Positions 45,406-54,752 of a stretch of 64,000 nt of DNA are shown one piece after another. Positions within the stretch are counted from its first letter, which is position 1. Each line of letters opens with the position of its first letter. This DNA comes from Oxynema aestuarii AP17 (GTDB lineage: Bacteria > Cyanobacteriota > Cyanobacteriia > Cyanobacteriales > Laspinemataceae). Where the stretch lies: NCBI RefSeq assembly GCF_012295525.1, contig NZ_CP051167.1, positions 1,736,001-1,800,000 on the forward strand. The letters run 5' to 3'. Both the position numbers and the translations under genes were made by a program. The notes below the pieces were generated by a model. It had not been told where the DNA came from. It searched no databases and saw only the letters and a program-made list of their open reading frames with translations.

Positions 45406-45582
45406 ATGAGCATCCAAAGAGGGAATTTTCTGATTTCTGGAGATGGCCGTTACTACCGGGTCGTCGAATGCACGAAAGACGCGATTTCGTTAATGCGGGT
45501 TAACGGTTACACCCTATTTTCTTGCCGTCCGAACTTTGTGGAAGTGTCTTTTCGTTTAGTGGAAGCTTCGGAGGTCGCTTGA
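45406..45582 (+). CDS. Hypothetical small protein, 58 residues
   Basis: Starts MSIQRGNFLISGDGRYYRVVECTKD and continues AISLMRVNGYTLFSCRPNFVEVSFRLVEASEVA. Mostly beta-strand pattern, soluble, two cysteines. A TTG 21 codons upstream would add a basic hydrophobic stretch and is less likely. No family recognised. It lies after the AstE-like gene with its own AT-rich leader. Confidence 0.5.
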   Translation: MSIQRGNFLISGDGRYYRVVECTKDAISLMRVNGYTLFSCRPNFVEVSFRLVEASEVA

Positions 45583-46091
45583 GCGATCGCCGCAAAAGTT
45601 CGGGGATCGCGATCTAAACCGTCGGTAGAAGTGCGCTCTGGTGCGATCGCCGTCGCGATCGCTCACCACGGAAGTTTCATGAAATTTTAATGGGATGTTC
45701 GTAGAGCCGATCGCCGCACTACGAGCCGCAATCGACATCGAGCACCGATCCCGAGCCGGATCGAGAGGCTCGAAAGGTCGGCTCAACTCGGCGGGTCGGG
45801 TTTGCAAGGGTTGAAAATTTGCCAAAGATTGGAGGCGATCGCCGTTCTCGATCGCCCGGTTAGCTATTGAGAGAAACGAAGGGGCGATCGGTCGTCGAGA
45901 TCGTGATTTCGATCGCATCAGACCCTACGGATTATCACGGAAATCGACTAGCGCGATCGCAGACTGAGCTTTGCTATCCAAATATAATTATTGAGATAGC
46001 CAGCCAGTTTCTCACATTGTTTTGATTTCTCGATCCTCCCTACAACTCCCGCGAGATTCCGTGCAAATCGCTACACCTAATCGTGAAAAAC
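45583..46091. other. Intergenic gap rich in HIP1 sites, no gene recognised
   Basis: About 510 nt. A 120-residue minus-strand frame (45556-45918) is Arg/Ser-rich and overlaps the end of the preceding gene, so it is judged non-coding. Promoter sequences for the next gene presumably lie near 45960-46080. Confidence 0.45.
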
Positions 46092-46394
46092 ATGGCAGGT
46101 AACCGTTTAGAAAAACTCAGGGCATACTACAAGCTCTCTTACGATTTCCGACTCTGTTTGAATACCGCTTTAGTCTCCCTCGAATGGCTGATCCACCACG
46201 ATCCCTCGAATAACAATAACGACAATCATGACAATGACGACGCGCTCGAATGCTTGCACTGCATTCGCGATACGTTGCAACAAATGAACGAGTTATTCCA
46301 AGAAGCGGTTAACCTTTCAACCGACGAGTGGAACGATTCGCTCTCCGAGAGAGACGCCCGATCTTTCCCACCGAAGCCGCCTCCGGCAGAATGA
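46092..46394 (+). CDS. Hypothetical helical protein, about 100 residues
   Basis: MAGNRLEKLRAYYKLSYDFRL, then CLNTALVSLEWLIHH, an Asn/Asp-rich loop (DPSNNNNDNHDNDD), ALECLHCIRDTLQQMNELFQEAV and a proline tail. Two helical segments separated by the polar loop; three cysteines. The frame also has a GTG at 46083. No family recognised and no membrane span. Confidence 0.55.
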   Translation: MAGNRLEKLRAYYKLSYDFRLCLNTALVSLEWLIHHDPSNNNNDNHDNDDALECLHCIRDTLQQMNELFQEAVNLSTDEWNDSLSERDARSFPPKPPPAE

Positions 46395-46789
46395 ACCCGA
46401 GCGATCGCCATCCCCCCGGACAATACCTCGTTCGGTCGGGCGATCGTCCGGGAACAGGATATTAATTGTTTGGAAATTTTTTGTAAAAAAAGCGCGAATT
46501 CGCTCAAATCGCCGAAAAAATCGCCAGAAAAGACTGAACCCGATCTCGACAGAACCGCGATCGGGCGATCGCCCCTGTCGTCGGGGCGCGCGATCGCGCT
46601 AAGATGGCCGATCGCACCCGAGGCGATCGCGGCGATTTTTCACCACCGTCCACCCCGGATCCAGTGAGGAACGCGCGGCGAGGGAAAAATTGACCCGGAC
46701 GGGTGAAAAAAAGCCTACCGTGCTTTGTGTGGCGAGTCAGCGTATCCTATAGCCAGTACAATTCAAATCGAGATCGAATAGGTCAAATC
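46395..46789. other. Intergenic gap upstream of the CAAD gene
   Basis: About 395 nt with dense HIP1 sites (46550-46640) and an A-run near 46485. No coding frame; likely promoter of the CAAD gene. Confidence 0.45.
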
Positions 46790-47233
46790 ATGAATCCAAA
46801 TACCGACCCCAAGCAAGAAACCACCACCGATACCGGAGCGACCACAGAGGACATCAACTTTTCCTCGGAAGAAGGCGGATCGATCGCCTCCGTTTCCTCC
46901 TCCAACCAAACCTTTGAGGAAATCCGCGATCGCGTCGTGGCGATTTTGTCCGAACTCCCGGATTACGTCAGCAGCTTTTTTGGCGAATACCAAAAACCGA
47001 TCGTGACCGTCGGACTGGTTGTCGCGGCCCTCGTCACCGTCAGAGTCACCCTGGCGGTGGTCGATGCGATTAACGACATCCCTCTGCTCTCCCCATTTTT
47101 GGAGTTAGTCGGGATTGGATACTCTGCTTGGTTTGTTTATCGTTATTTACTGCGGGCTTCCAACCGTCAGGAATTGCTTAACGAGCTTAACAGCCTCAAA
47201 GATCAAGTCGTCGGCAAAAGTTCCTCACGCTAA
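46790..47233 (+). CDS. CAAD/CURT1-type thylakoid membrane protein
   Basis: 147 residues. The acidic, Ser/Thr-rich N-terminal region (about 1-45) precedes an amphipathic helix and two transmembrane helices: VTVGLVVAALVTVRVTLAVVDAI and LSPFLELVGIGYSAWFVYRYLL, ending with a charged C-terminal helix (NRQELLNELNSLKDQV). This is the CAAD domain shared with plant CURT1, which induces membrane curvature at thylakoid margins. The ATG at 46790 begins MNPNTDPKQE; upstream in-frame codons look non-native. Confidence 0.88.
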   Translation: MNPNTDPKQETTTDTGATTEDINFSSEEGGSIASVSSSNQTFEEIRDRVVAILSELPDYVSSFFGEYQKPIVTVGLVVAALVTVRVTLAVVDAINDIPLLSPFLELVGIGYSAWFVYRYLLRASNRQELLNELNSLKDQVVGKSSSR

Positions 47234-47544
47234 TTCCCGCATTTTCAGGGGCGATCGCGCGCCGCATCCACGAGCGCTTGTGGCGGTACGCCGTCGGGAT
47301 CGCCGTCGAAATCAATCCCAACAACTGCACGGTTTTGGTTTCGCGTCCGCCTCCCGATCGGCACCGCCCGCCCCGCCAGAATCCCCGACAAGAGCCGAGA
47401 TCTCGGCTCTTGTTTGTTTATCGAGTGGAGTTGACGACGCAAGCGAGCTGCGATCCTCGAAGGCGTTCGCCTATAGTCTGCGGCACGGCTTCATGTTTTG
47501 TGCTTAGGGACGGATCCGCCGTATCGCCCGGGTTCTGCGCCCCC
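47234..47544. other. Gap downstream of the CAAD gene
   Basis: About 310 nt between convergent genes. It holds the palindrome described as a terminator; otherwise no gene. Confidence 0.45.
47388..47413 (+). terminator. 26-nt perfect palindrome, likely terminator
   Basis: ACAAGAGCCGAGA followed at once by its complement, then TTGTTTA. It lies about 155 nt after the CAAD stop and can serve both convergent genes. Confidence 0.55.
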
Positions 47545-48060
47545 TTACTCTTGTTCGCGCTCTTGTTCGGGAGAGGACTCGGGGGCGTTTTCAGTTGACG
47601 GTTGACGAGGGGATCGGTATCGTTTTCGCTCCCGATTGCCCGATAAATGTTTGTCAAATTGGCTGTTGAGAAAAACAACGAGTTCTTCAACAGTATCGAG
47701 ATTGTAAATCGCGAGTGGATCGATCGCGTCGCCCCCAAATTGTTGCTGGAAATCTTCACATAAATTCAATTGCCAATCGAACCAACAAATCAGCGAAAAC
47801 TTCAGATCGGCATCGAGGCGATCGCCCGGCCACACTCTCGCCATTTCCACCCCCGAATAGGCTTTGAGGCGATCGTAAACAAATGCAACCACAGGAGCGG
47901 CGATCGCGCGCGGTTGCCAAAAAGACTCAAACCACTGCTGTAATGTCAAGGAACGACGACAGTACAAACCGTGATTGACCACTCGCCTCATCTCAATATC
48001 GGGACTGAGATCGTTGTAGGTTTGAACGCTGAAAAACAAATTTTTGAGTTGGCGCAACAT
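47545..48060 (-). CDS. Hypothetical protein, 171 residues
   Basis: MLRQLKNLFFSVQTYNDLSPDIEM at the N-terminus, YCRRSLTLQQWFESFWQPRAIAAPVVAFVYDRL and CWFDWQLNLCEDFQQQFGGDAIDP in the middle. It ends with a charged disordered tail (RERKRYRSPRQPSTENAPESSPEQ). No signal peptide or membrane segment. The body looks like a conserved cyanobacterial protein, but I do not recognise a function. An in-frame extension upstream (DGNTWEKIENRERTAG) ends at a stop, so the ATG is likely right. Confidence 0.65.
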   Translation of the reverse strand: MLRQLKNLFFSVQTYNDLSPDIEMRRVVNHGLYCRRSLTLQQWFESFWQPRAIAAPVVAFVYDRLKAYSGVEMARVWPGDRLDADLKFSLICWFDWQLNLCEDFQQQFGGDAIDPLAIYNLDTVEELVVFLNSQFDKHLSGNRERKRYRSPRQPSTENAPESSPEQEREQE

Positions 48061-48302
48061 GCCCGCAGTGCGCTCCCGATTCTCGATCTTTTCCCAAGTG
48101 TTCCCATCTCAACAGAGTCTTTCTCATCACTGGAAAAAGATCGCGAGCGATTCCCCTCGCGATCGCCTCATCGATCGGCGCGCCCAACTCCATCGATGCG
48201 GCTCCCGCAACCGGGGCGCGAACCACCCGCCATTGTCATCGAAAATCCGGACGATTGGGCGGCCAAACCCTCGAACGTCAAGGCGTCTCGCGATCGCGGC
48301 CT

Positions 48303-48878
48303 CTACCTCGCGTTCCCCTCTCCCGTCGGTGGCGTGGCTTCTGTCTCTGTCGGACTGGGAGTTGGATTTTCCGGCGGTTGCACTTGCGGCATCGGCGAGG
48401 GAGACTCGGTGGCGGTCGGTTCCGGGCTCCCCGGGGCAATCGGCGAGGGAGACTCGGTGGCGGTCGGTTCCGGACTCCCTGGAGCCATTGGCGAGGGAGA
48501 CTCGGTGGCGGTCGGTTCCGGACTCCCTGGAGCAGCGAACGGCGCCAGTAACTCCCCTAAAAACCCGCCTGACGGCTCCCGGCTTGGCTGGGAAGGGAGC
48601 GCGGGGGCAGCCGAGGGAGTGAGGGCCTGTGCCGTCGGTTTCGGGGTCGGTGCGGCCTCGTTAAAAACATCGACGACGCGGCGAGGTTGGGCCGTTGGCG
48701 TCGGTTGCGCGGATGGGGCAGCGATCGCCGAATTCAAGGGAGTTTCGGCGCTGCGATCGAACCGTTGCAGGCGAGTGGTCGAAAACCAAAAAATGACACC
48801 AAAACTAGAAAAAGCGATTAAAACAGCGAGGATTTCGTCAAATCCTAGAGAGTATCGATGGGAATGACGATCGGACAT
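48303..48878 (-). CDS. Membrane-anchored proline/serine/threonine-rich protein with tandem repeats
   Basis: 191 residues. A cytoplasmic N-terminus (MSDRHSHRYSLGFDE) is followed by one transmembrane helix (ILAVLIAFSSFGVIFWFS), then an extended Pro/Ala/Thr/Ser region. It contains three 16-residue repeats reading APGSPEPTATESPSPM or a close variant, plus a related tail. Such low-complexity tails act as spacers or cell-wall-spanning stalks; no catalytic domain is present. No family recognised. Confidence 0.65.
   Translation of the reverse strand: MSDRHSHRYSLGFDEILAVLIAFSSFGVIFWFSTTRLQRFDRSAETPLNSAIAAPSAQPTPTAQPRRVVDVFNEAAPTPKPTAQALTPSAAPALPSQPSREPSGGFLGELLAPFAAPGSPEPTATESPSPMAPGSPEPTATESPSPIAPGSPEPTATESPSPMPQVQPPENPTPSPTETEATPPTGEGNAR
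48394..48537. repeat. 48-nt tandem repeat x3
   Basis: Three nearly identical 48-nt units beginning GGCGAGGGAG at 48394, 48442 and 48490. On the minus strand each encodes one 16-residue block of the proline-rich protein. Differences are at a few mostly silent positions. Confidence 0.9.
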
Positions 48879-49019
48879 GAGTTTACCTCAATCAATACAG
48901 GGTTTCACGGCGAAGCTTTCAAAAGAACACGCACCCGCTCGACCCGAGGGATAGGGGCGGTGAAATCTGGCGAAACCGCCGCCCCCAACTTCAAAACCAA
49001 AGCGAGCGAGGGGTTGCCA

Positions 49020-50372
49020 TTAGGAGCGATCGCAGGCCGATTTCAACGTAGAAACAAACGTCGGATAAGAAATTGCCGCCGCTTGGGCGTGGTGAATAGT
49101 GGTTTTACCCCGCGCGTTGAGGGCGGCGATCGCCAAACTCATAGCGATGCGATGGTCGTCGTGACTGTCCACGTCCGCACCTTGCAACGGCGAACCGCCG
49201 ACAATTTCTAAGCCGTCGGGTCGTTCGGTGACGCGAGCGCCCATTTTTGTGAGCATTTGGGCCATTACCGCGAGGCGATCGCTCTCCTTAACGCGCAACT
49301 CTGCCGCATCCCGAATCACCGTAGTTCCGGAAGCAAATGCCGCCGCTACGGCCAAAATCGGAATCTCGTCGATCGCGCGCGGGACGATTTCCCCGGCAAT
49401 CTCGCACGAGTTCAGTTTAGTATGACGGACCCGCAAATCGGCAACGGGTTCCCCGGCGATCGTCCGTTGATTTTCCCAGTGGATATCGGCATTCATCATC
49501 GCCAAAACATCGAGAACCCCGGTTCGGGTGGGGTTGACGCCGACATTTTCCACCACCAATTCCGAACCTGGCACGATCGCCGCCGCCACCAACCAAAACG
49601 CCGCCGAACTGATATCCCCCGGCACCACCACCGAGGTGCCTTTCAATTCGCTACCGCCGACGACACTCACCCGTTTCGCCTCCGGATCCGCCTGGATGTC
49701 GGCGCCGAATGCCGCCAGCATCCGCTCGCTGTGATCCCGCGACAGAGCGGGTTCGACCACCGTCGTCCGACCTTGCGCCATCAATCCGGCGAGCAAGATG
49801 CAAGACTTGACTTGAGCTGAGGCGATCGGCGATCGGTACTCGATCCCGCGCAAACGGGTACCGCGAACCGCCAAAGGAGCCAGGGAGCCGTCCCGACGGC
49901 CCCAAATTTGAGCGCCCATTTGCTTCAAGGGCTGGACCACCCGCGACATCGGGCGCGATCGCAGGGACTTATCCCCGGTCACCGCAAAAAAACACTCCGG
50001 CTGACTGGCTAGCAGACCCAACATCAGCCGTAAAGTCGTGCCGGAATTGCCCGCGTCGAGAACATCGAGAGGTTCTTGCAACCGACCGATCCCGACCCCT
50101 CGAACCGTGACCGTTTTCTCGTCGAGTTCGGAAATTTCGGCGCCTAAAGCGCGAAAACACCGGGCCGTACTCCGAGGATCTTCCCCGAGTAAGAGCCCTT
50201 CAATCGTGGTTTCCCCGGAGGCGATCGCCCCCAACATCAACGCGCGATGGGAAATTGATTTATCTCCAGGAACGCAAATGCGACCTTGTAAGGCCAAACC
50301 CGCCGCCGGGGGTTCGACCTGCAATTGTTGTTCGGATTCCGTATTGTTTACCGTTACGATCGCAGTGGGCAT
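49020..50372 (-). CDS. aroA: 3-phosphoshikimate 1-carboxyvinyltransferase (EPSP synthase)
   Basis: 450 residues. Catalyses the sixth step of the shikimate pathway. Motifs: [33 protein letters not shown] (substrate-binding Lys/Ser), [15 protein letters not shown] (the PEP loop), [10 protein letters not shown], and the C-terminal [13 protein letters not shown] and [17 protein letters not shown]. The RDHSERML and GLLLGEDP segments point to the class II type. The glycine in the GNSGT loop is kept. Single gene with an upstream start region of its own. Confidence 0.97.
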   Translation of the reverse strand: MPTAIVTVNNTESEQQLQVEPPAAGLALQGRICVPGDKSISHRALMLGAIASGETTIEGLLLGEDPRSTARCFRALGAEISELDEKTVTVRGVGIGRLQEPLDVLDAGNSGTTLRLMLGLLASQPECFFAVTGDKSLRSRPMSRVVQPLKQMGAQIWGRRDGSLAPLAVRGTRLRGIEYRSPIASAQVKSCILLAGLMAQGRTTVVEPALSRDHSERMLAAFGADIQADPEAKRVSVVGGSELKGTSVVVPGDISSAAFWLVAAAIVPGSELVVENVGVNPTRTGVLDVLAMMNADIHWENQRTIAGEPVADLRVRHTKLNSCEIAGEIVPRAIDEIPILAVAAAFASGTTVIRDAAELRVKESDRLAVMAQMLTKMGARVTERPDGLEIVGGSPLQGADVDSHDDHRIAMSLAIAALNARGKTTIHHAQAAAISYPTFVSTLKSACDRS

Positions 50373-50618
50373 TAGGCTAGACTGAGATGGGATTGTTGTT
50401 TAGCGCGATCCTACCCCGTTCTCGACCCGCCCGATCCGACTCGATGGTTTGTCGTTCGCCAGGGTTGACCCGCGAGTCGCCCACCCCCACGGTTCGAGCC
50501 GAGGCATTTCAACCGTGCATTGCCGACCTCCTCTCTCCCCGGATTGTCTTTTGGCGCGGATCCGCTCGGCATTTTGAATAGAATTTTTAATTTTTTCTCC
50601 GTCTCTTCGTGCAAAGTC

Positions 50619-51110
50619 ATGCTCACCCACCGCCGCAAACCCGTTTGTCTGTCCCTGGTCTCTACGGACTTGCCGATTTGGTCCGTGGTCGAAACAGCCG
50701 CGACTCTCTATCAAAAAGACCAACAACGCTTTCACCTGCTCTTAACCGAACCCGCGATCGCCCAGAGCGAATCGACGGACTCCGAAACCACAGAAGACAC
50801 CCATAACACCACTCCCCAATCGCGCCTCTTGTGGTTGGAAATCACCCCCTACCGCATCGTCATGACCATGCAGGGAAATGGTCGCTTCAGTTACCGCCAC
50901 CTCTGGGAACGGGGAATGTACGGCATCAGCCGCTACTGGTTGCAAACCGAAACCATCGACGGGCCGGGTCAAATTCGCTTGCGTAACTACACCCGCCACT
51001 TGGAACTGATCGGCACTCCCTTCCCCGAACGAGTCCGCCTCGAATACGAGCTGTGGTCGGAAACCCTCCAGTTAGGCCGCTACATTCTCAATATCGAGAT
51101 CCACCATTGA
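50619..51110 (+). CDS. Hypothetical protein, 163 residues
   Basis: MLTHRRKPVCLSLVSTDLPIWSVVETAATLYQKDQQRFHLLLTEPAI, then an acidic linker with SESTDSETTEDTHNTTP, and a second half LLWLEITPYRIVMTMQGNGRFSYRHLWERGMYGISRYWLQ...ELIGTPFPERVRLEYELW. Aromatic-rich beta pattern, soluble. An upstream in-frame ATG (50520) overlaps a probable promoter and is not favoured. I recognise no family. The stop is 6 nt from the stop of the convergent pseudokinase gene. Confidence 0.65.
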   Translation: MLTHRRKPVCLSLVSTDLPIWSVVETAATLYQKDQQRFHLLLTEPAIAQSESTDSETTEDTHNTTPQSRLLWLEITPYRIVMTMQGNGRFSYRHLWERGMYGISRYWLQTETIDGPGQIRLRNYTRHLELIGTPFPERVRLEYELWSETLQLGRYILNIEIHH

Positions 51111-51116
51111 GCTGCC

Positions 51117-52835
51117 TCATTCACCCTGGGGACAGATGCTCGCCAGGGTGGTAGCAGCGCCGTCCGCATTCAGGGCCGCTTGTTTGGCGGTTTCTCCCGC
51201 TTGTTCGGCTTCTGCTTTCGCCTGCCGGATCCCTTCGAGTCCGCTTTGGGTGAGGGGGGCGTTGTCGATCGCCGCGATCGCCTCGGCGATTTGTTTGAAG
51301 GCCCGACTCAAAGTGAGATAACTTTGGCGAAACTGTTGCGAAAGCGGCGCTAACTCTTCGTCGGAGAACTCCAAGCTTTGCAATTGTCCGGCGAGACCGT
51401 CGAGCTCTGCCGCCAGTTGCTCGGCGACTACTGCCTCGCTGCCGGAACGTTCCGCGATCGCCGCTCGCCCCCGAGTTGCCAGGGTCAACAATTGCTGACA
51501 TTGAGCGCGCTTGTTGTAGACCGCCCAACCCCGGTAAGCCCCAAACCCCCCGATCGCCACGATCGCCGCCAGGGCGATCGCACTCAACCCCACTCTCCTG
51601 AACGATCCACTCCGGGGCAGCGCGATCGCCTCGGCTTTAAATACCCCTTCGGGTTGGGCGAACGGCGCGATCGCTTCCGCCATTTGGGCGATCTGAATAT
51701 TCCCAAAAAACTCATCCGGATTCGACTGCACTCCATCCCGACTCTGGGAGGGGGTCGTTACTTCTATAGGGGCGACTCCCGCCGGAGTGGGATGGGCGAC
51801 CGACGGCACCTCGGCGACCAAATCGCCGTACACTCGGGCAATTTCGAGCGGGGGCAGCTTCCATTGGCGTTCTAAAGCGGCGATCGCCTCTCGAATTTCG
51901 AGGTGGCTTTCCGGGCGATCGCCGCGATCCGGGGCCATCAGGCGATCGACGAGATCGGCAAACCCTTCGGGGATGTCCTTCGCCTGGTGGCGCCAGTTGA
52001 GGTGACCGCTTTCGTCCCGCTCGAAACTCAACGGATCCCGTCCGGTCAGCCAGTAGACCATCGTCCGTCCCACGGCAAAAAAATCCGATTGAACCGTGGC
52101 ATTATGCTCGACTTGTTCCGGGGGAATGTAAGCGGAAATGGCACGCGGGGGAATCGTGCCGCCCCCTATTTTAGTAATATAAGTGCCGACCACTTCCCGG
52201 GCCGCTCCAAAGCCGATGAGGGCCAGTTCGAGACCGGAACCCGTGCCGTTCTCCGGGCGCGATCGCACCAGTACGTTACTCGGATTGACGTTCAAATGAA
52301 AATATTGGCGGTCGTGGACTTGTCCGAGAATGTCGATCAGTTGTTTGCACCCGTCGAGGACGGCGATCGGATCGATCGCGCGATCGCCGCCTGTCCCCCG
52401 CCACTGCGGTAAGGGATCCCCCTCAATTTTGGCGATCGCCATCGCGTAAGTCGGCAGATCCGAGAACGAGAAGCTCAATTTCAACAAGTTGGGTTCGACC
52501 CGCGCCAAACCGCCATGATTCAATTGACTTAAAACCGATGCTTCTTGCTCGAATAACGCCACGGCGATCGCCTCGTTGACCCGCAGCAGTTTGAAAATTT
52601 TTCGCTCTCCCCCCGCTTCGACTGCCACCGTTTTGTTAAACCAATTACTCCCCAAAACTCCGACCACTCGATAGCGACCGCCGAGCAGTAATTCACTACC
52701 GCAATGCAGACAATTCACCTGGTGGATATTGTCGGGATCTTGCGGGTTCGGACAACCGGGATTGAGACAGTAACTCATTTGACGGATCCAATGTTCGGAG
52801 GCGACGAGCAACAGGCTGCTTGTTTTATAGCTCAT
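51117..52835 (-). CDS. Membrane-anchored Ser/Thr pseudokinase with N-terminal zinc motif
   Basis: 572 residues. The N-terminus has a four-cysteine motif, CLNPGCPNPQD...NCLHCG (about 23-45), as in cyanobacterial Ser/Thr kinases. A kinase-fold domain (about 55-325) follows, but the catalytic loop reads HLNVNPSNVL (180-189) instead of HRDxKPxN, so Asn182 replaces the catalytic Asp. The DFG motif is GFG (208-210), and the glycine loop is lost. It should not phosphorylate. A transmembrane helix (about 416-435) leads to a C-terminal extracytoplasmic helical domain (440-572) with Cys446 and a near-terminal Cys. That domain is homologous to the neighbouring lipoprotein. AGGGG precedes the ATG; Met20 is an alternative start. 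Confidence 0.85.
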   Translation of the reverse strand: MSYKTSSLLLVASEHWIRQMSYCLNPGCPNPQDPDNIHQVNCLHCGSELLLGGRYRVVGVLGSNWFNKTVAVEAGGERKIFKLLRVNEAIAVALFEQEASVLSQLNHGGLARVEPNLLKLSFSFSDLPTYAMAIAKIEGDPLPQWRGTGGDRAIDPIAVLDGCKQLIDILGQVHDRQYFHLNVNPSNVLVRSRPENGTGSGLELALIGFGAAREVVGTYITKIGGGTIPPRAISAYIPPEQVEHNATVQSDFFAVGRTMVYWLTGRDPLSFERDESGHLNWRHQAKDIPEGFADLVDRLMAPDRGDRPESHLEIREAIAALERQWKLPPLEIARVYGDLVAEVPSVAHPTPAGVAPIEVTTPSQSRDGVQSNPDEFFGNIQIAQMAEAIAPFAQPEGVFKAEAIALPRSGSFRRVGLSAIALAAIVAIGGFGAYRGWAVYNKRAQCQQLLTLATRGRAAIAERSGSEAVVAEQLAAELDGLAGQLQSLEFSDEELAPLSQQFRQSYLTLSRAFKQIAEAIAAIDNAPLTQSGLEGIRQAKAEAEQAGETAKQAALNADGAATTLASICPQGE

Positions 52836-52988
52836 TTTTAACCCCTGAAATTGTTAAACCCGAGGGATTAGTTTTTGATTTTTATTTCTCTGAGAAAATA
52901 AATTATCGTAATTGTCAATTGAACGGAGGGAATTGACGCGGTTTGCGAGGGATTGGCGATGCACCCCTTGCCGAGGCGCCGGGAAAGT

Positions 52989-53468
52989 TTAGGGCAAATT
53001 CGCCCCACAATAACGATTGACTTCGGCGACTAAACGATTAGCCGTTTTTGTATTGTTTTCGAGGGAAGCGATCGCCCCCTTGAGGCGAGTTTGGGTGTCG
53101 TTGAGGGTTTTCAATCCCTCGCGGGTCGGTCGAACTTGGTTGGCGAGTTCGAGGGCTTTTCCGGTTTCGTGAAAGATCTCGCTAAAGCCTTGGCTGACGG
53201 CGATCGCCTGTTCGCGGAACTCTCGCAACTGCGGATCGTTTAACGGCAATTTTTTGAGGCGCGTGGTCGTGTCGTCCAATTGCTCGGCTAAGCTTTGCAT
53301 TTCTTGCGCTCGATCCGCATCCAAAGCATTGACCGCCTCACTTCCTCGGGCGATCGCCGTCATCAATTCTTGACATTGACTGGCTTTAGTCGAGCTGCAA
53401 CTGACGAGGAACGGCAACAGAGTTCCCCCGAGGGCGAGGAGAGCCAGCGAACGAGAAAATTGGGCCAT
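52989..53468 (-). CDS. Lipoprotein homologous to the pseudokinase outer domain
   Basis: 159 residues. Lipobox LVSC (lipidated Cys24). The mature part begins QCQELMTAIARGSEAV, continues QSLAEQLDDTTTRLKKLPLNDPQLREFREQ and ends NRYCGANLP. This parallels the pseudokinase C-terminus (QCQQLLTLATRGRAAI ... SICPQGE) in length, helical pattern and the two cysteines, which may pair. It lies about 150 nt upstream of the pseudokinase gene in the same direction, suggesting joint function at the membrane, perhaps by interaction of the paralogous domains. Confidence 0.75.
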   Translation of the reverse strand: MAQFSRSLALLALGGTLLPFLVSCSSTKASQCQELMTAIARGSEAVNALDADRAQEMQSLAEQLDDTTTRLKKLPLNDPQLREFREQAIAVSQGFSEIFHETGKALELANQVRPTREGLKTLNDTQTRLKGAIASLENNTKTANRLVAEVNRYCGANLP

Positions 53469-53615
53469 GGATTTATAACTATATTGAGGAGAAAGGACGC
53501 GATCGCCAACGACCGCCCTACATCATAGCCAAACCTCGCTCGATCGCCAGGAAGACTTCAGAACGGTTCGAGCCTTATCCTCGAACCGTTCCGCCCGTCC
53601 CTGAGACCGCCGTTG

Positions 53616-54335
53616 TTAGCGCCGCGCCGCCAATCCCGCTTCGGGAAGTAGAGCTAGGGGATTGACTGCACCTTCTTCGGGCAGATGAATTTCAAAATGT
53701 AAGTGCGGTCCGGTACTGAAGCCCGTGCTACCCATTTCTGCAATTAACTCCCCAGCTTCTACTTTTTGTCCGGCCCGGACTAAATTGCGGTGGTTGTGAG
53801 CGTAACGGGTGATGCTGCCGTTGGGATGAAGAATTTCGACCAAATTGCCGTAACCGCCGCTATTCCATTCCGAGGTTTGCACCACCCCAGATCCGGCGGC
53901 GACAATCGGCGTGCCAATCGGCGCGGCGATATCGATTCCTTGGTGCATCCGCCCCCAGCGCCACCCGTACCCGGAACTGAGCAGACCTCGGGCGGGCCAG
54001 GTGTAGCCGTCGAAAATATCGGGAATTTCCGGTAAGTAGGTACTCGCTGCCGCCAGGGGCGGTAATTGAACCGAGAGGGTGGCGAGGGGTAGGGGATTGA
54101 GATGAGGCGCGTCAGTGGCGAACCCTGGAGGGATCGCCTCGGTTCGAGTGGGGTTGAAGGCGATCGCCGCAGACGCCGGGGGAGCGGGGTTATGCCCGTT
54201 TGCGCCCTGGTGTGCTGCTGCGGTTGTCCGGTCGCTGTCGGGAGAGGACACGGGTCGCTCGCTCGTGGCGTCCGCCACCCCCGCCAAACCCATCGTCAGG
54301 GGGACCAGTACAGTAGAAAAAAGACCTGATTTCAT
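53616..54335 (-). CDS. M23-family (LytM/NlpD-type) peptidoglycan endopeptidase
   Basis: 239 residues from the ATG at 54335, which has AAGGA 5 nt upstream; a GTG at 54365 is also in frame. A signal peptide (SGLFSTVLVPLTMGLAGVADA) and a Pro/Ala-rich linker precede the M23 domain (about 120-235). Zinc and catalytic residues are in MHQGIDIAAPIGTPIVAAG (His, Asp) and TGPHLHFEIH (HxH). GWRWGRMHQG, GYGNLVEILHPNG and RYAHNHRNLVRAGQKVEAGE complete the family pattern. It probably hydrolyses peptide cross-links of the cell wall or regulates amidases. Confidence 0.9.
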   Translation of the reverse strand: MKSGLFSTVLVPLTMGLAGVADATSERPVSSPDSDRTTAAAHQGANGHNPAPPASAAIAFNPTRTEAIPPGFATDAPHLNPLPLATLSVQLPPLAAASTYLPEIPDIFDGYTWPARGLLSSGYGWRWGRMHQGIDIAAPIGTPIVAAGSGVVQTSEWNSGGYGNLVEILHPNGSITRYAHNHRNLVRAGQKVEAGELIAEMGSTGFSTGPHLHFEIHLPEEGAVNPLALLPEAGLAARR

Positions 54336-54752
54336 AATCCTTCTAAACCATCGGGACTCCCCCACTTCGCCCTCTACCGCAGTAGCGATCGCGCCGTAGG
54401 AGTACCCCAGTACACAACATCAATAACTCGAACGGAACAAGGAATGCGTTATTTTCCTTTTTTGGCGATTTTTTTGCAAGTATGTCTTAACTCTTCCAAG
54501 AATTGAGGAAGTCTCCGGACGAATTGGGAAAAATATTGGGGAACGTTTGCGGTTCGCACGGGGGCGGTGTTCCAAGGGAGGCGCTTCGCGAACGGATCGA
54601 CTGCAAACAGGCCGCGAAGACAACCGATCCGGACGACGATCGCGATCGCCCGTAAGCGGATTGAATCAAGACATCATAGCTCAAATCTTTGCTGTCAAAC
54701 GGTTCGTTCTCTCGGAATTCAGCGAGATCGAGAGCTGCTACCCGCTTCGACT
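54336..54752. other. Divergent promoter region, no gene recognised
   Basis: About 415 nt between the M23 peptidase and the DUF2927 gene. Short Arg-rich frames on both strands are judged non-coding. It includes AT-rich tracts near 54450-54475. Confidence 0.45.

Noticed and set aside
45556-45918. 120-residue minus-strand frame
   Set aside because: Overlaps the end of a likely gene, very Arg/Ser-rich, no start signals.
49020-50372. Possible naturally glyphosate-tolerant EPSP synthase because of the class II motifs
   Set aside because: The PEP-loop glycine (GNSGT) is kept, and tolerance cannot be judged from motifs alone.
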